Shown here: in pieces, positions 10,252 through 21,000 of the stretch
Position numbering within the stretch: position 1 is the first letter of the stretch
How the letters are laid out: each line of letters starts with the position of its first letter
Made by a program: the position numbers and the translations under genes
The notes under the pieces: generated by a model
Seen by the model: only the letters and a program-made list of their open reading frames with translations
Told to the model about the DNA's origin: nothing
The model's database searches: none
Origin: Craspedostauros australis
Lineage: Eukaryota; Bacillariophyta; Bacillariophyceae; Mastogloiales; Achnanthaceae
DNA length: 64,000 nt
NCBI GenBank assembly: GCA_026770025.1
Contig: JAMXDE010000015.1
Span: 496,001 to 560,000, forward strand
Direction: 5' to 3'

Positions 10252-10664
10252 TGGAATGCCTTCGATGCGCTGAATTTGTTAAACTGTACTATTTTTGTCC
10301 TTTGCAATGAAGATGTCGTCAGAATACGATCCACAACGCAAGAAATTGGATCAAACAGATGGATGATGTACATATCTACAACTAAAGTAGTCACGTATTC
10401 CCCTCATTGGATGATGTACATTCATTTGGACTATACTGGCAATATGAAGATGATGATAAACATGTATAATATGATGTGGCTTGAAGTTTTCCTGTGTGGT
10501 ACAGGTAGTCTATATTTATGCGCTAACCATGGCAGTCGATGCGAAATCCCTGTGTCCATGGGATGTCGCATGGACAATTGGACGTTTTGTGCCACTAAGT
10601 GTTGTAAAAACAGGCTGGTTGATGCAAATCGGCACTTCAAAAGGGCTGGTTAATGAATTTCCTC
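10252..10664 (-). repeat. Right terminal inverted repeat of the MULE
   Basis: Inverse copy of 8393-8790, ending GAATTTCCTC at 10664 and followed at once by the second CTTGTTTTT copy (10665-10673). Confidence 0.85.
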
Positions 10665-10673
10665 CTTGTTTTT

Positions 10674-11306
10674 CTTGTTTTTGGTTTGGTTGATTTTGAC
10701 ATTGTTGAGACAATAGTCGTGAATGAAAGCAAGGAGTGAATCACGAGTTCTCGGCATCGTTGCTCGAGGTATGTTGTGGGGGAGAATAGATCTGCCTCCG
10801 GAGCTCGTACGACTACTCCGTGAACGTAATCGTACGTATTCTATTCTATGTGCATAGAGAGCACCCGTCGCGCCTCGCAGCGCTCATACAGCCTATTGCA
10901 TCATAGTATTATATTATAATAATAGAATATTACATAATAGAATAGAATAGTTGGTAAAGTTGCATCATTCAACATACGCATGCTGGCAATGGAAGCGAAG
11001 CTGAATTCTCAACTCCGACCACCGGATACTGCTCAAGCCAAGAGACTCACCCTCACATGACTTGCATAGAGAATGTAGAAACACAGCACAGCACAGCACC
11101 ACAACACGAGCACCACAGAATGCGACGTCACCCATACGTTTGATTTTAGATTGTTAGTTTGCATTGGGCAGGATTCGGTGTTGCATCATGGCAACACCCG
11201 TATAGAGTGGTAGTAGCATATTCCTGCCTGGTAAGTTGTCACGTCATGTCTGTACAGCACGAATTTTGTGCGATGTTGGTGCTTGCGCCTTGTATGTGCG
11301 ACCGAG
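10674..11306. other. Intergenic region downstream of NF-YA
   Basis: Contains an AT-rich patch (about 10890-10950, rich in ATAATAG words) and GTAC-centred words near 10805-10845. It holds the 3' flank of the NF-YA gene. No gene is supported. Confidence 0.55.
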
Positions 11307-12808
11307 CTATTGGTCTGATCTTATCCGCTTGGAGGGGTGGGCCGGAGACTGCGATGGGTTGACACCATTTGCGGCTGCCTCTGTGGCGGACAACGTAGCG
11401 TTGGAGGGTCCATTGTCTAGCATCTGTCGGCTAGGGTCTTGCTCCGGGTGTTGTTTATAGTAGTCTGCGAGCTCGGCCTGGATAGAGGAGTAGCATATGT
11501 TTGTGAATGTGCGCGTGGATGTGTTTGTGCGTGCGTTTGTATGCATGCATGTTTGTGCGGGACATAGTGACGAGGTAACGTCGTGACGGGAGAAAAAGGC
11601 AACGAAGTAGAGCGTACGTATGCGTGAGAAGCGTGAAGGGTGTTAATAATCGTGGGAGGTCCTGCAGTCACTTGACGCGCCGCCTGTCTGATGCCAATGA
11701 TGCAAAGTGCCGCGGGCATGGTGGACGATACGAGAGACGCGACGACATAAGACGAACGTACCTTCGTCAAGAAACGGCCCCCTGGCCCCCGGGGACGCTT
11801 CATGGCATGGCGATGCCTGGATTCGTGCATGTAGGGCTTTTTGGACTTGTTCTCCTTCTGCTGGGCCCTCTTGGCGCGGTAGAAATCTTCCAGCTTCGAA
11901 CGCGCCTCGCGGCGCTTGAGAATCCGACGGTACTGCTTGGCGTTGACGAAGGTCGGTCTGGGTGCAGCTGCTGCAGCGACTGCCGCGGCCTGTTGTGCGG
12001 CAGCCGCAGCCGCCGCCTGCTGCGTCGTGACGTCCGCGACCGCCCCCATGGCAGCGAATGCGGCGTACATTTGTGAAGTGGTTGGCGGATGTGCGGCGTT
12101 CATGGCGGCGCTGGTCCAGAGAGACGCGGCGGGGGTGGAGTTGGCGACCGCAGCTGCGGCGGCGGCAGCAGCGGCTGCTGTAGTGGTCGTGGGTCCCGGG
12201 GCGGCGTGGACGTGAGAAAGCTGGGTGTTGAGCGGCATGGTCGAAGGGAGTTGCTGCTGTTGGTGCTGCTGGTTCTGGTGTTCCGCCGGCACAGCGGCCG
12301 CCTGGGCAACATGCACAGTGGGGTTGTTGTGAGCAACTGCGTGTTGCTGGCCTGCATGGTGGTGCTGCTGCTGTGGCTGATGTTGTTGTTGCTGCTGCTG
12401 TTGTTGGGTCTGAGCCTGATGGAGTTGATGTTGATGCTGTTGATGCTGCTGCTGTTGATGCAGGTGTTGGTGCTGCTGATGGGTCTGAAGCTGATGATGC
12501 TGTTGTTGATCCCTGGTTGCGCCCATCCCAGTCTGCATCGCAGAACCGGCGGTGGCCGTAGCCGTGGTTGTATTCCCAACTCCAACTCCAACTCCAGGTG
12601 CAGGTGCAGTTACAGTTGCAGTTACGGTCGCAGGTGCTGCTATAGTCGCAGCCGTGGCCGCAATGATGGTGGCGGGGGCTGGGTGCGGTGCGGCAACCTG
12701 GTGATGAGCATGGTTGGCGACCTGCTGTGCAGGCATGCCCTGCGGCTTCTGCGTTGTGACAAGCCCTTGCTGGGTGGTGGGGACCGATGTTGCCGTCGCC
12801 ATCATCAT
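11307..12808 (-). CDS. NF-YA / HAP2 (CBF-B) subunit of the CCAAT-binding factor, two exons
   Basis: Proposed coding sequence: complement(11307..11477, 11762..12808), 405 aa. Exon 1 (349 aa) starts at the first of three ATGs and is Gln/Ala/His-rich, an activation-domain-like stretch. It ends with the NF-YA core at residues 283-349: the subunit-contact helix [20 protein letters not shown], then the DNA-contact part [21 protein letters not shown]. The donor GTACG falls directly after FLTK. A phase-0 intron (11478-11761, 284 bp) ends at CTATCCAG, and exon 2 adds [15 protein letters not shown] and a 56-residue tail. Reading through the donor instead gives a basic, His-rich nonsense tail. NF-YA joins the NF-YB/NF-YC dimer to bind CCAAT boxes. 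The linker between the two helices is about 7 residues longer than in animal and plant proteins. The 3' exon call is inference from splice signals. Confidence 0.88.
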
Positions 12809-14559
12809 TTGATCACTGCCAAAGGCCTTCGGTCCACTCGACCAAGCGTCTCAGCGTCAGGTGATGGACCGCGGTGGGTGATGGGTGATGTGTAACGGGC
12901 AATGGATGATGCGATATGCGTGATGCCACAGGTTGATTGCGTTCGTCAGCGATGTTTCATCGGGCGGAGTAGTTGCACCAGTCTCGTTCCTTTGTCTCGG
13001 TCCTCCTCTCAGCCGAAGACCTGCCTGTGGGTATGTGCCTGTTGGTATGTGCCCGTTTATGGTCGATGATTGCCGTGATGTGACGAGCTAGCCACTGACG
13101 GCTCCTCGACCCTGAAGCTACGATGCGTCCAAGTATCGGTGCTCCAGAGAAATAGAGTTCTGAGAGTATCACCACGCGAATCTGTTCGTGCCCGCCAGTG
13201 CGATTCAAAGCGGAGTCCCTTTGCGCACTCACGCACTTGTGCACAAGCCCCAATCGAAGCGCCAGTCCGAGTGCCCAGAGCGCAGACAATCGAATCTGGA
13301 ACAGTCCAAAGGCAGACGTTCAGTGTCAACTATCTGTCAAGCGTCAAAGGTCAAACATCAACTGCGCCCGCTGTTTTGGATGCGAGGCAGAGCAAGAATG
13401 AGGAGGCCAAGGATGAGGAAGATTGGTGACAGGGATGACAGGGATGACGCTCGATGACGGCGATGACGATGATGACACACGAACACACGCACACGCGCGC
13501 AAACAAACACAAAGGCGCAACATTGCGCGCAACAACACGAGACGTGTTCAATACACCACTACCGTAGCTCGCACCGCACCCAGTACCGCAACGACCGACC
13601 GACGGACCGTTGTTGTGCGTGTGTGAAGGCACAACACGAAAAGACGCGGCGCGTTTGAGTTTCGTGACACACCCGGCGTTTTCGACCAAACCGAGAAGCA
13701 TCTCACACGCAAAGCAATGCGCACGAACGGACCAATCACCACGCGTGCACACGTACTTCGTGGTTGACAACGCCAATCAACCTCACGTCCATAATTGGCG
13801 CGAAGACGTACGCGGAGACAGTGACGTCACCCCCTGTTGATGAAGTTATCTTGATCTAATGTGTCAGTTTGATCGCTTGTGTCATCTGAGTCCGACTGTT
13901 CGAGTCAGAAAGTATGTCTGTCCGTCCATCCACAAATGCAAGAAGACCGAAGGCGTCGCCCAACAATCAAAACGGATGACACATGCGGCGCCGTCCAAGG
14001 TTTTGTCGAATTGGGAGGCTGCGGTGGAGACCAGAGAGAGCGCGAGGAGCGAGATCAACAAGACCAACAAACGAGAGGAGCAGTGACCATTTGCGATGAC
14101 GCCAACGACCGCGGACGAGTAGGTCGTAGATGGTCGACAGCACTGCTCCAACTCTGCGCCTACACTCACTGTACTCGCAAGAGCGCAACATCCTTCATCT
14201 CCAGCAGAGGATAGCAAGGCAGCGCTGTTACCTGCTGTGATCCACACAGGCAGAGGAACAAGCGCGCAAGGGCGACTCCCCTGTGCCATCGGCAGCGACA
14301 CAACGGACTGGAGCTTCGCCATTTGTTCAGTTTGTGCGGTTTGACAGTTTGTGCAGTTTGTGCAGGCAGTTGCACGACAGCGCTGTTGCGACAAAAGGAG
14401 GGAAGAACGCGTGAAGTGAAGCGAGGTGGAGTGGACTGAGGATTATCGAGACCTCCATCAACCACTCAATCGGTCAGTGAAGCAACAAGGCAAACCGAGG
14501 CACAGGAGCAAGCTCAGTGCAAGCGCAAGGACCTATTCTAGTATATACAACAGCACACC
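12809..14559. other. Divergent intergenic region between NF-YA and ARS2
   Basis: This is the shared upstream region of two divergently transcribed genes. Short open frames occur on both strands (for example 13351-13776) but show no domain. GTGATGG-type words cluster at 12855-12930 and TGTCAA words at 13320-13350. A TATA-like word TAGTATATAC lies at about 14538-14548, close to the ARS2 ATG; its role is unproven. Confidence 0.5.
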
Positions 14560-17160
14560 ATGCCGCTCGATGAATTCGGCAGAGAAATCCCCATCGGCCG
14601 AGGCGGCGGTGCTGGAGGCAGCCGAGATCGGGACAGGTCCCGCTCACCGCATCGATCGTTGCTGAACGAGGAGCTTCCAACTCCGCGATCGGACGGGAGG
14701 GATGGAAGAGGAGGGCCGTACGGATCGGATGACCACAGCCGTTTCCCACCGCAGGATCGGCATCGCGATCGAAACGGGGGCTACTCATCCTCTGGTTACG
14801 GAGGTGGCAGCGGCGGCGGCTACGGAGATCGCGGGGGCGGCCAGCATCACCAGCACCATGACGATTACGATCCCAGACCGCGCAACGGCTGGTCGTCCTC
14901 CATGCTGCCAAGGCACAGCGCCGACCGCACCTACGACAGAGCCAGATCGCACTCCTTCGACAATTCCAGAAAACGAAAAGGCAAATCCGAATCGCCGGAT
15001 CCCGGCTACGGTGGCCGTCACGACGAACGGCAGGAAAGTCCGGTGCGTCCGACGCCATCCCACATGTCCACGCTCTACGCCGATGAGCCCATGCTGTGCC
15101 AGTTCCTCTGGAACGAGAAAAGGCAGCAGGAGCCCAAGGACGAACAGGATGCCGATGAGCCCGACACCTACGAGGGCTACCGCAAGACGTACTGCCTGGA
15201 TTATGTCCGCACCTTCTTCAATCAGCACATGGATGATTCCTGGTTCCGTCAGGAGTACAGCCCGTTGGAAAAGCGATTGTCCGCCATCAAGAATCAGCAG
15301 CGTGCGGCATCCGAGGCATCCTTGATGGTCGAAGAGCTCAAGGAATCCTTGGAGAAGATGGATAGCAGGCCCGATCCCAACGCAGCTGCCGACGAAAACA
15401 AAGCCTGCAACTTCGTGCTCAACGCGCGGTTGGGAAACGGCGTGAACAAACCGCGTGGCGCCACATCTGGCCACGGTTACGACTCCATCGAGGCGAAGCT
15501 GGATCAGCCGCTCCGAACGCCCAACAAGGGCGCACCTCCCACAAACTCCGCCTCCTACCAAACCAACTTCCTGCCGAAAACGCACGCCTTCTCGCCCAAG
15601 AGGAGGCTCTACGAGATCTCCAACGTCCCACCATACGTCACGGATGCCCAGCTGCTGCAAGCACTCAAGCAGTCATGCCACCTGTCGAAGTCTGCGAAAG
15701 AACAGCTCCATGTCTACTCCTCAGCCGTCTCTCCCAAGGATCTGAAGCGCGTCGCCTACTTCTCCTCCACGGACGAAGTCACGAAGGACATCCTCATGCA
15801 GCTGCACCAGTCCAACCGGCACAGCGCAACACACGACTCGCAACCCAGCCACATCCCGCGCAAGGAGGACACGCACCTGCCCAAATTCCTCAACCTCCTG
15901 GTGGACTGCAACGACGTCTACGGCAGGTCCGACGTGGACGCCGATGGCAAGGGCAACAACCCGGAAGATATCCCAAAGCCCACGCAACGCCAAATAACTC
16001 TCCCCGTCTCCACCCGACCCACCGAACCCAATGTCAAGGTCCTCAGCGTCGCCTTGTCGTCCACCAAACGCATCGCGAAGGACCGTCGCAACGCCTTGGA
16101 GATGGCCACACTGTACGACAAACGCGTGGGAATCGCTTCGGATGCCTCTATTGAACGGCTGCTCGAGTTGGCATCGCTGAGAAATCCAACGGACCCGGCT
16201 GAAATGTCGGATTCGTTGGACCTCACCATCGCGTACTTGAGACGGGTCCATCTCATCTCCTTCTACGGTGGTTGCCAGCGATCCAGCAACATCGCTGACG
16301 CGCTCCACAAATCCAGCAGCCTCACGACCGTCCATCTGCGACTGCGAAAGGCTGATGACATTCTGAAAGAAGCAGAGGCGAAGCGAGGACCGCCACCGGA
16401 ACCGAAGGATGACGCGGCAGCGGCCATGGAAGACGAGGTGGAAACGGATCTGCTGGTGCAAAGGTTGAACGCATCCATCCAGACCGCGCTCGAAGAGGTC
16501 CGTGGTTGGTTGGAACGCAACGCGGCTGCCGATGACGTCAAGCAACCCATGGTGGATGCGGAGACGGATGCCGCCGCCGATGAGATCGAAGCCAAGGAGT
16601 CGGAGGTGGAGCCGGTGTGGATCGAAAATCACACCATCATCGACGAGAACGGGCGCGCGCGTTGTGGCTTCCACTTCTGCCGCAAGCTCTTCAAGGATTC
16701 CGTCTTCCTGCGCAAGCATCTCATCAAGAAGCATTCCGAATACCTCAGGGCGGAGATGGGCAAATGTCACGACGAATACATGATGAAGAGCTGGGATTCG
16801 CAGGAACGCCGTCCCGTCCCACCCATCCTCGTGGATTGCGGCAAGACCTTCCAGTCGGTGGAATCTCCCGTCATTGGTGCAGCCGAACCCCTCGCCGCAG
16901 ATCCGGAACCGGATCTGTGGAAACGCGAGGAGGACAGACGCAAGCGGGAGGAGGAGGAGCAAGCCGCTGCCCGCCGCTCGCAGTTCGACAGCTTTGAGAA
17001 GAATCGGTACGAAGAATCTGCCGCTCCCGTGCCGCGCCCTGCTCCAACCTTTGTCGATATCGATGATATGAAGGAGGAGAAGGTGGAGATGGCCTTCGAT
17101 TCCGTCCCCATCATCGAGATGCCCAAAAAGAAGAAGAAGAAAAAGAAAAAGCTGTTGTAG
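14560..17160 (+). CDS. SERRATE/ARS2 homologue (RNA-processing zinc-finger protein)
   Basis: An 866-aa protein in a single exon, starting at ATG 14560. Residues 1-150 are Arg/Ser/Gly/Asp-rich (RDRDRSRSPHRS), as at the N terminus of ARS2. Residues about 165-245 match the SERRATE/ARS2 N-terminal domain (ADEPMLCQFLWNEK, then YEGYRKTYCLDYVRTFFNQH and DDSWFRQEYSPLE). An RRM-like region follows, and then the conserved helix-rich block containing SDSLDLTIAYLRRVHLISFY. A C2H2-type finger CGFHFCRKLFKDSVFLRKH lies near residues 703-725. The tail ends in a Lys run. ARS2 bridges the nuclear cap-binding complex to miRNA, snRNA and transcript-termination machineries. Divergent partner: NF-YA. Confidence 0.92.
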   Translation: MPLDEFGREIPIGRGGGAGGSRDRDRSRSPHRSLLNEELPTPRSDGRDGRGGPYGSDDHSRFPPQDRHRDRNGGYSSSGYGGGSGGGYGDRGGGQHHQHHDDYDPRPRNGWSSSMLPRHSADRTYDRARSHSFDNSRKRKGKSESPDPGYGGRHDERQESPVRPTPSHMSTLYADEPMLCQFLWNEKRQQEPKDEQDADEPDTYEGYRKTYCLDYVRTFFNQHMDDSWFRQEYSPLEKRLSAIKNQQRAASEASLMVEELKESLEKMDSRPDPNAAADENKACNFVLNARLGNGVNKPRGATSGHGYDSIEAKLDQPLRTPNKGAPPTNSASYQTNFLPKTHAFSPKRRLYEISNVPPYVTDAQLLQALKQSCHLSKSAKEQLHVYSSAVSPKDLKRVAYFSSTDEVTKDILMQLHQSNRHSATHDSQPSHIPRKEDTHLPKFLNLLVDCNDVYGRSDVDADGKGNNPEDIPKPTQRQITLPVSTRPTEPNVKVLSVALSSTKRIAKDRRNALEMATLYDKRVGIASDASIERLLELASLRNPTDPAEMSDSLDLTIAYLRRVHLISFYGGCQRSSNIADALHKSSSLTTVHLRLRKADDILKEAEAKRGPPPEPKDDAAAAMEDEVETDLLVQRLNASIQTALEEVRGWLERNAAADDVKQPMVDAETDAAADEIEAKESEVEPVWIENHTIIDENGRARCGFHFCRKLFKDSVFLRKHLIKKHSEYLRAEMGKCHDEYMMKSWDSQERRPVPPILVDCGKTFQSVESPVIGAAEPLAADPEPDLWKREEDRRKREEEEQAAARRSQFDSFEKNRYEESAAPVPRPAPTFVDIDDMKEEKVEMAFDSVPIIEMPKKKKKKKKKLL

Positions 17161-18064
17161 TTTATCGGGGTTTTATTCAGTGTTCCTCACCGCAGTCGTG
17201 CGTAGGTACGATTACGTGCTGTGCAACATGTAACAGCAGTATGAAACATGCTCGTGGTTGTAAGCGTATCATACAAGCTCAGCATTGTGGCATGTTACCC
17301 TGCCATACCGGTGCACCGACGCGGAAATAGGTTTCTGTTCGTTCTCGAGAGTGGCGATTGCGCCGAAATGAATGTGTACGACTACAGGGCCAAGAAACGG
17401 CACTCCGCAACCCTGACATTCACCATCCTCCTCCATCCAAACATCGTGTGAATGGAGCTCTCTCTCTCTCTCTCTTTCCACATTGATTGTAGAGAGAGGA
17501 GCGCCCCAACAAGGACTGGTGTCGAAGTGCAGGAAGGTGTGCGCCTGTATAGTAGTGATATATTCTGAATGTGTTAGCTTGTTTCGTGTTCCGCCAGTCA
17601 CGATGCGGCCAAGACGTCACAGGTGAGTACATGTTTTTTTTTAATTCACCGCAACTACCACATGAAGTCATTCTTTCGTGACAATTCGTCATGATATTCG
17701 GACAGCTTCCCACTTTGACATTGTACCTTTTCGTCATGTTTTCGTGTCGTGTGAAGCACAACACGATCAACAAAAAGTTTTTTGCGTTGTTGATTCGCCC
17801 TCGTCCTTGAGTTTTTGGCGTTTGTGAAAAGACCGTTGGCTGTCGAGTGATCCTCCTTTCTTGTGTGCAGGTCGCGGTCTCGCGTGAACAGAGCCACGAA
17901 GCGACGTTGTTGCCATTGGCAATACTTTGCTGGTGCTGCCATTGTGCACATCGGCGGTAGTCGTACTCCACCATCCGCCACAGCTCGTACTTGGGCTCCA
18001 CTTCCGCTATCGCAACACACTTGAAAGCGTCGACACTAATCGTCTGCACAAGGGGACAGCCAAG
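17161..18064. other. Intergenic region between ARS2 and the PLC-like gene
   Basis: Holds the 3' flank of ARS2 and a short CT dinucleotide run at about 17459-17478. The frame of the next gene is open upstream of 18065, but no ATG occurs in that extension, so it is left out of the coding sequence. No other gene is seen. Confidence 0.55.
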
Positions 18065-21000
18065 ATGTACGAGTATCGAGGTTACGGTGCAAGCCCCAGC
18101 ATCGGCGCGGCAGCCAACAACGAAGAGAAGCTGTCGGAGGAAGACGAGGGTGGCGCAAGCGATGCAAGTGGAGCGATCGATGCGATCGATGCGATCAAAG
18201 AGGAGAGCTTCGATGACGAACCCGACGAAGACGATGCCCTGGTGGATGGTTCCGAGAATGCCGATGGCTTCGATCCGGCCAACAGCAACATAGAGCTGGC
18301 CGAAGATACGGAGCGAGCGGAGCAGGCCGAGGGTGAGGCGCTTGTTGCGTCCAACGCAGCGGCGGCTGACACCGAAGCAAAACCATCAATGTTCTCCAAG
18401 CTGCAAAAGAAGTGGTTCGGCAAGGACAAGGGTGATGATAAGGGTGATGACGAAGGTGGCGACAGCAACGCCGATGATGTTGGCACTCAGAGTGGGAATG
18501 AGTCTCGGAAGCCTGCGTTTCTGCAGAACATGAATTCAGGTCAAAGGTTCTTCCTCCTCGCAGGGGCATGCCTGTGTCTCTTCATCGTTGGAATCATCCT
18601 CAGCGTGCTCTTGACTGCCGAAGGTTCTGAATCCTCCTCCCGGGGTAGCCCACCGCGACCTGCGCCTGTGCCGATCGCCCAAATGCCATCGCCGGCATCC
18701 AATGTGACGATGGAGCCTTCATCGCAACCAAATTCGACTATTGCCCCGCAGGGCCAACAGCAAACGACAGAACCGCCATCATCCACCCCCTCCGCGGATC
18801 AATCCAACCCAACATCGGTCCTGATCGATGTTGAGTTTGGCATCATCCAACCGATAAATACCGGTGCGCAGCAGGACAACAGCACCCTTCGCGAAGATCT
18901 CATCGCCACCATGGACATTCTCGCAACCCAAGTCTGGAACAACGTGGACGCGGTAACATCGCGGCTGCTGCAGCATGTCAGGCTTCCGAATCACGATGCT
19001 TCCACGCACCGCCGATGGAAGCGACGGCAAAAGCTCATTGAACCGCATTCACGCACTCTGGAAGATCGCGTCATGGGATATCAGGAGATGGCGGGTGTAC
19101 TCGTAAGGCAAGGTGATGACTCCCGTCCCTCCAACAGTGTCCGGCGCGGTTCTGACTCCGATACGAACGAAGACAGGGGCGTTCCGACTGCGCCGAGCGC
19201 AACATCAGAGGAGGAAACCAACGTTTCTGCCAATACTCGCAGCATTCGCACAGCTGTGGCCACCTCATCGAGATCTCTGCGACATCCTGCGCGGAACAGC
19301 GTTATCAAAGGTCGCAGATTCAAGATCCGCAACAGTGATGGTGCTGGTATCGACAGTGCAGCTCATGCCGATGGAATGAAGAGCCACCATGCGCGCGAGA
19401 CTGAAAGACGATTGGATGACAGATCTGCAGTGCAGCTACCAACGCAGTTGACCATCCTCGATTCAACGGAGTGTCCTCAAAACATCTTCCTCAGAGATGT
19501 CACGTGCGATCTTGTGCGATCGACCATCCAGCTTAAATTTGCAACCAGCCAGGATATTGCCAGCAGCCAGGCCATCATCCAATCCTTCACAGACGACCTT
19601 CACATCAGCGTGGACGACGGAACCTTCACCAGCATCCTCAAATCGCCGCAGGTCAATGAGGATTCACCGTTAAGTGTCTTCTCCGTTGCAGTCAACGTCA
19701 CAACCCAGGCTCCCACGGAAGCATGCAGTTGCGGCGGCGGCGGCGATCCCACCGACAACAGCGCCAACTCTTCCAAGCTGGACTGCTGTCCGTCGATGCG
19801 GCCGACCATGCAGAATGAAACAGCGATGCCATCCGTGCAACCGACAGTATCCCTCCTGCCGTCCGCGCAACCATCGTCGCTGCCATCCGCACAGCCTTCC
19901 GCTGGACCGTATCAATTCAACCAATGCACACCAGACACCGAATGCTGCGCCAACGGTGTGCCCAACATCTGCGATCGCGCCGTCAACGATGTACTCTACG
20001 TCACACTCCACAATGCAATGGCATCCAAGGATGAAGACTTCTTGATATTCCCTGAACATGAGATCAGACTCGAAGAAGCACTCGATTCCGGTTTTCGAGG
20101 ATTGCATCTCGGCATGTGCAACTGCGATGGAACGTATGTCTTGTGCAATGGAGATTGTCGTCAGGGCACGCGAGATGTGGAGGAAGTGTTCGAGAATATC
20201 GGTACATTCCTGGATGGCAACTCGCGAGAAGTGATGATCGTCCTGCTGGAGTTGCATCCGAATGCTGGCGAAGACATCAGGTTGGAGGATATGCTCGCCG
20301 CGATAGACGGTGACAGTGGCTTTGGAAGTCGCCTATATGCCCGTGACGTCGCTGGTGGCGAAACAGGATGGCCAACAATGAGGGAGGCGATTGATGACAA
20401 CAAGCGTGTCATGATGTTTCACTACGGTGGAGACTCATGTGACGATGGATGTCCATCGGGGTTGCACTTCTGGCCAGAATTCTCCGCCAATACGAGGGAT
20501 CGATTCTCAAGCACGGGACAGATCCTCGCCAATCCAAACTTCTCGTGCGAAATCCAATTGGGGGGCGACATCTCCACGTATCCACAGAGCCGTTCCTTCT
20601 TTGGCGTCACACATCATCTCACGCAACCCAACATTAACAGTGCGCAAGGTTTGAATTCGTTGGAAGTCCTGAATGTGCACGCGGATCAATGCTCCGAAAC
20701 AGAGAACGGGCTGGATGTCAACCTCATGTTGATTGACTTTTGGCACGTCGGCGATCTGATTGAGTTTCAACAGGAGCACAATCTCAAGCTGGGATCGTCA
20801 TCCGGCATGACAGCGGAACCAACACCCGGGCCAACATCAAATCCAACAGTGCCGGTTGTCCCATCGATGCCACCATCTTCGGTTCCGTCCGCCCAACCGA
20901 CACCGCGCCCATCCGCACAGCCTTCCATCGCGCCATACCAATTCAACCAATGCACACCAGAAACAGAATGCTGCGCCAACGGCCTTCCCAACATCTGCGA

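Larger units (their letters stand above)
8393..10664. mobile_element. Non-autonomous Mutator-like (MULE) DNA transposon with long inverted ends
   Basis: The element is 2272 bp long. The two ends are inverted copies: the outermost 58 bp (starting GAGGAAATTCATTAACCAGC) are identical, and similarity of very roughly 80% by eye continues for about 400 bp inward. A perfect 9-bp direct duplication, CTTGTTTTT, abuts both ends (8384-8392 and 10665-10673). Long terminal inverted repeats with a 9-bp duplication are the hallmark of Mutator/MULE elements. The interior (about 8800-10250) consists of diverged 180-190 bp units, about three in one orientation and six in the other. No open frame resembles a transposase, so it would need a partner elsewhere. 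The left flank is T-rich, so part of the duplication match could be low complexity, but the exact abutment at both ends argues against that. Confidence 0.85.

Noticed and set aside
8919-10653. Several 60-140 codon frames inside the MULE
   Set aside because: They follow the 185-bp units in different frames and none resembles a MuDR transposase or zinc-finger domain.
15721-16962. 413-codon minus frame opposite ARS2
   Set aside because: Shadow of a well-supported plus-strand gene; no domain.
17927-18064. 46-codon N-terminal extension of the PLC-like protein
   Set aside because: It would need a TTG start, has no ATG, and is unlike the acidic N terminus that follows. ATG 18065 is preferred.
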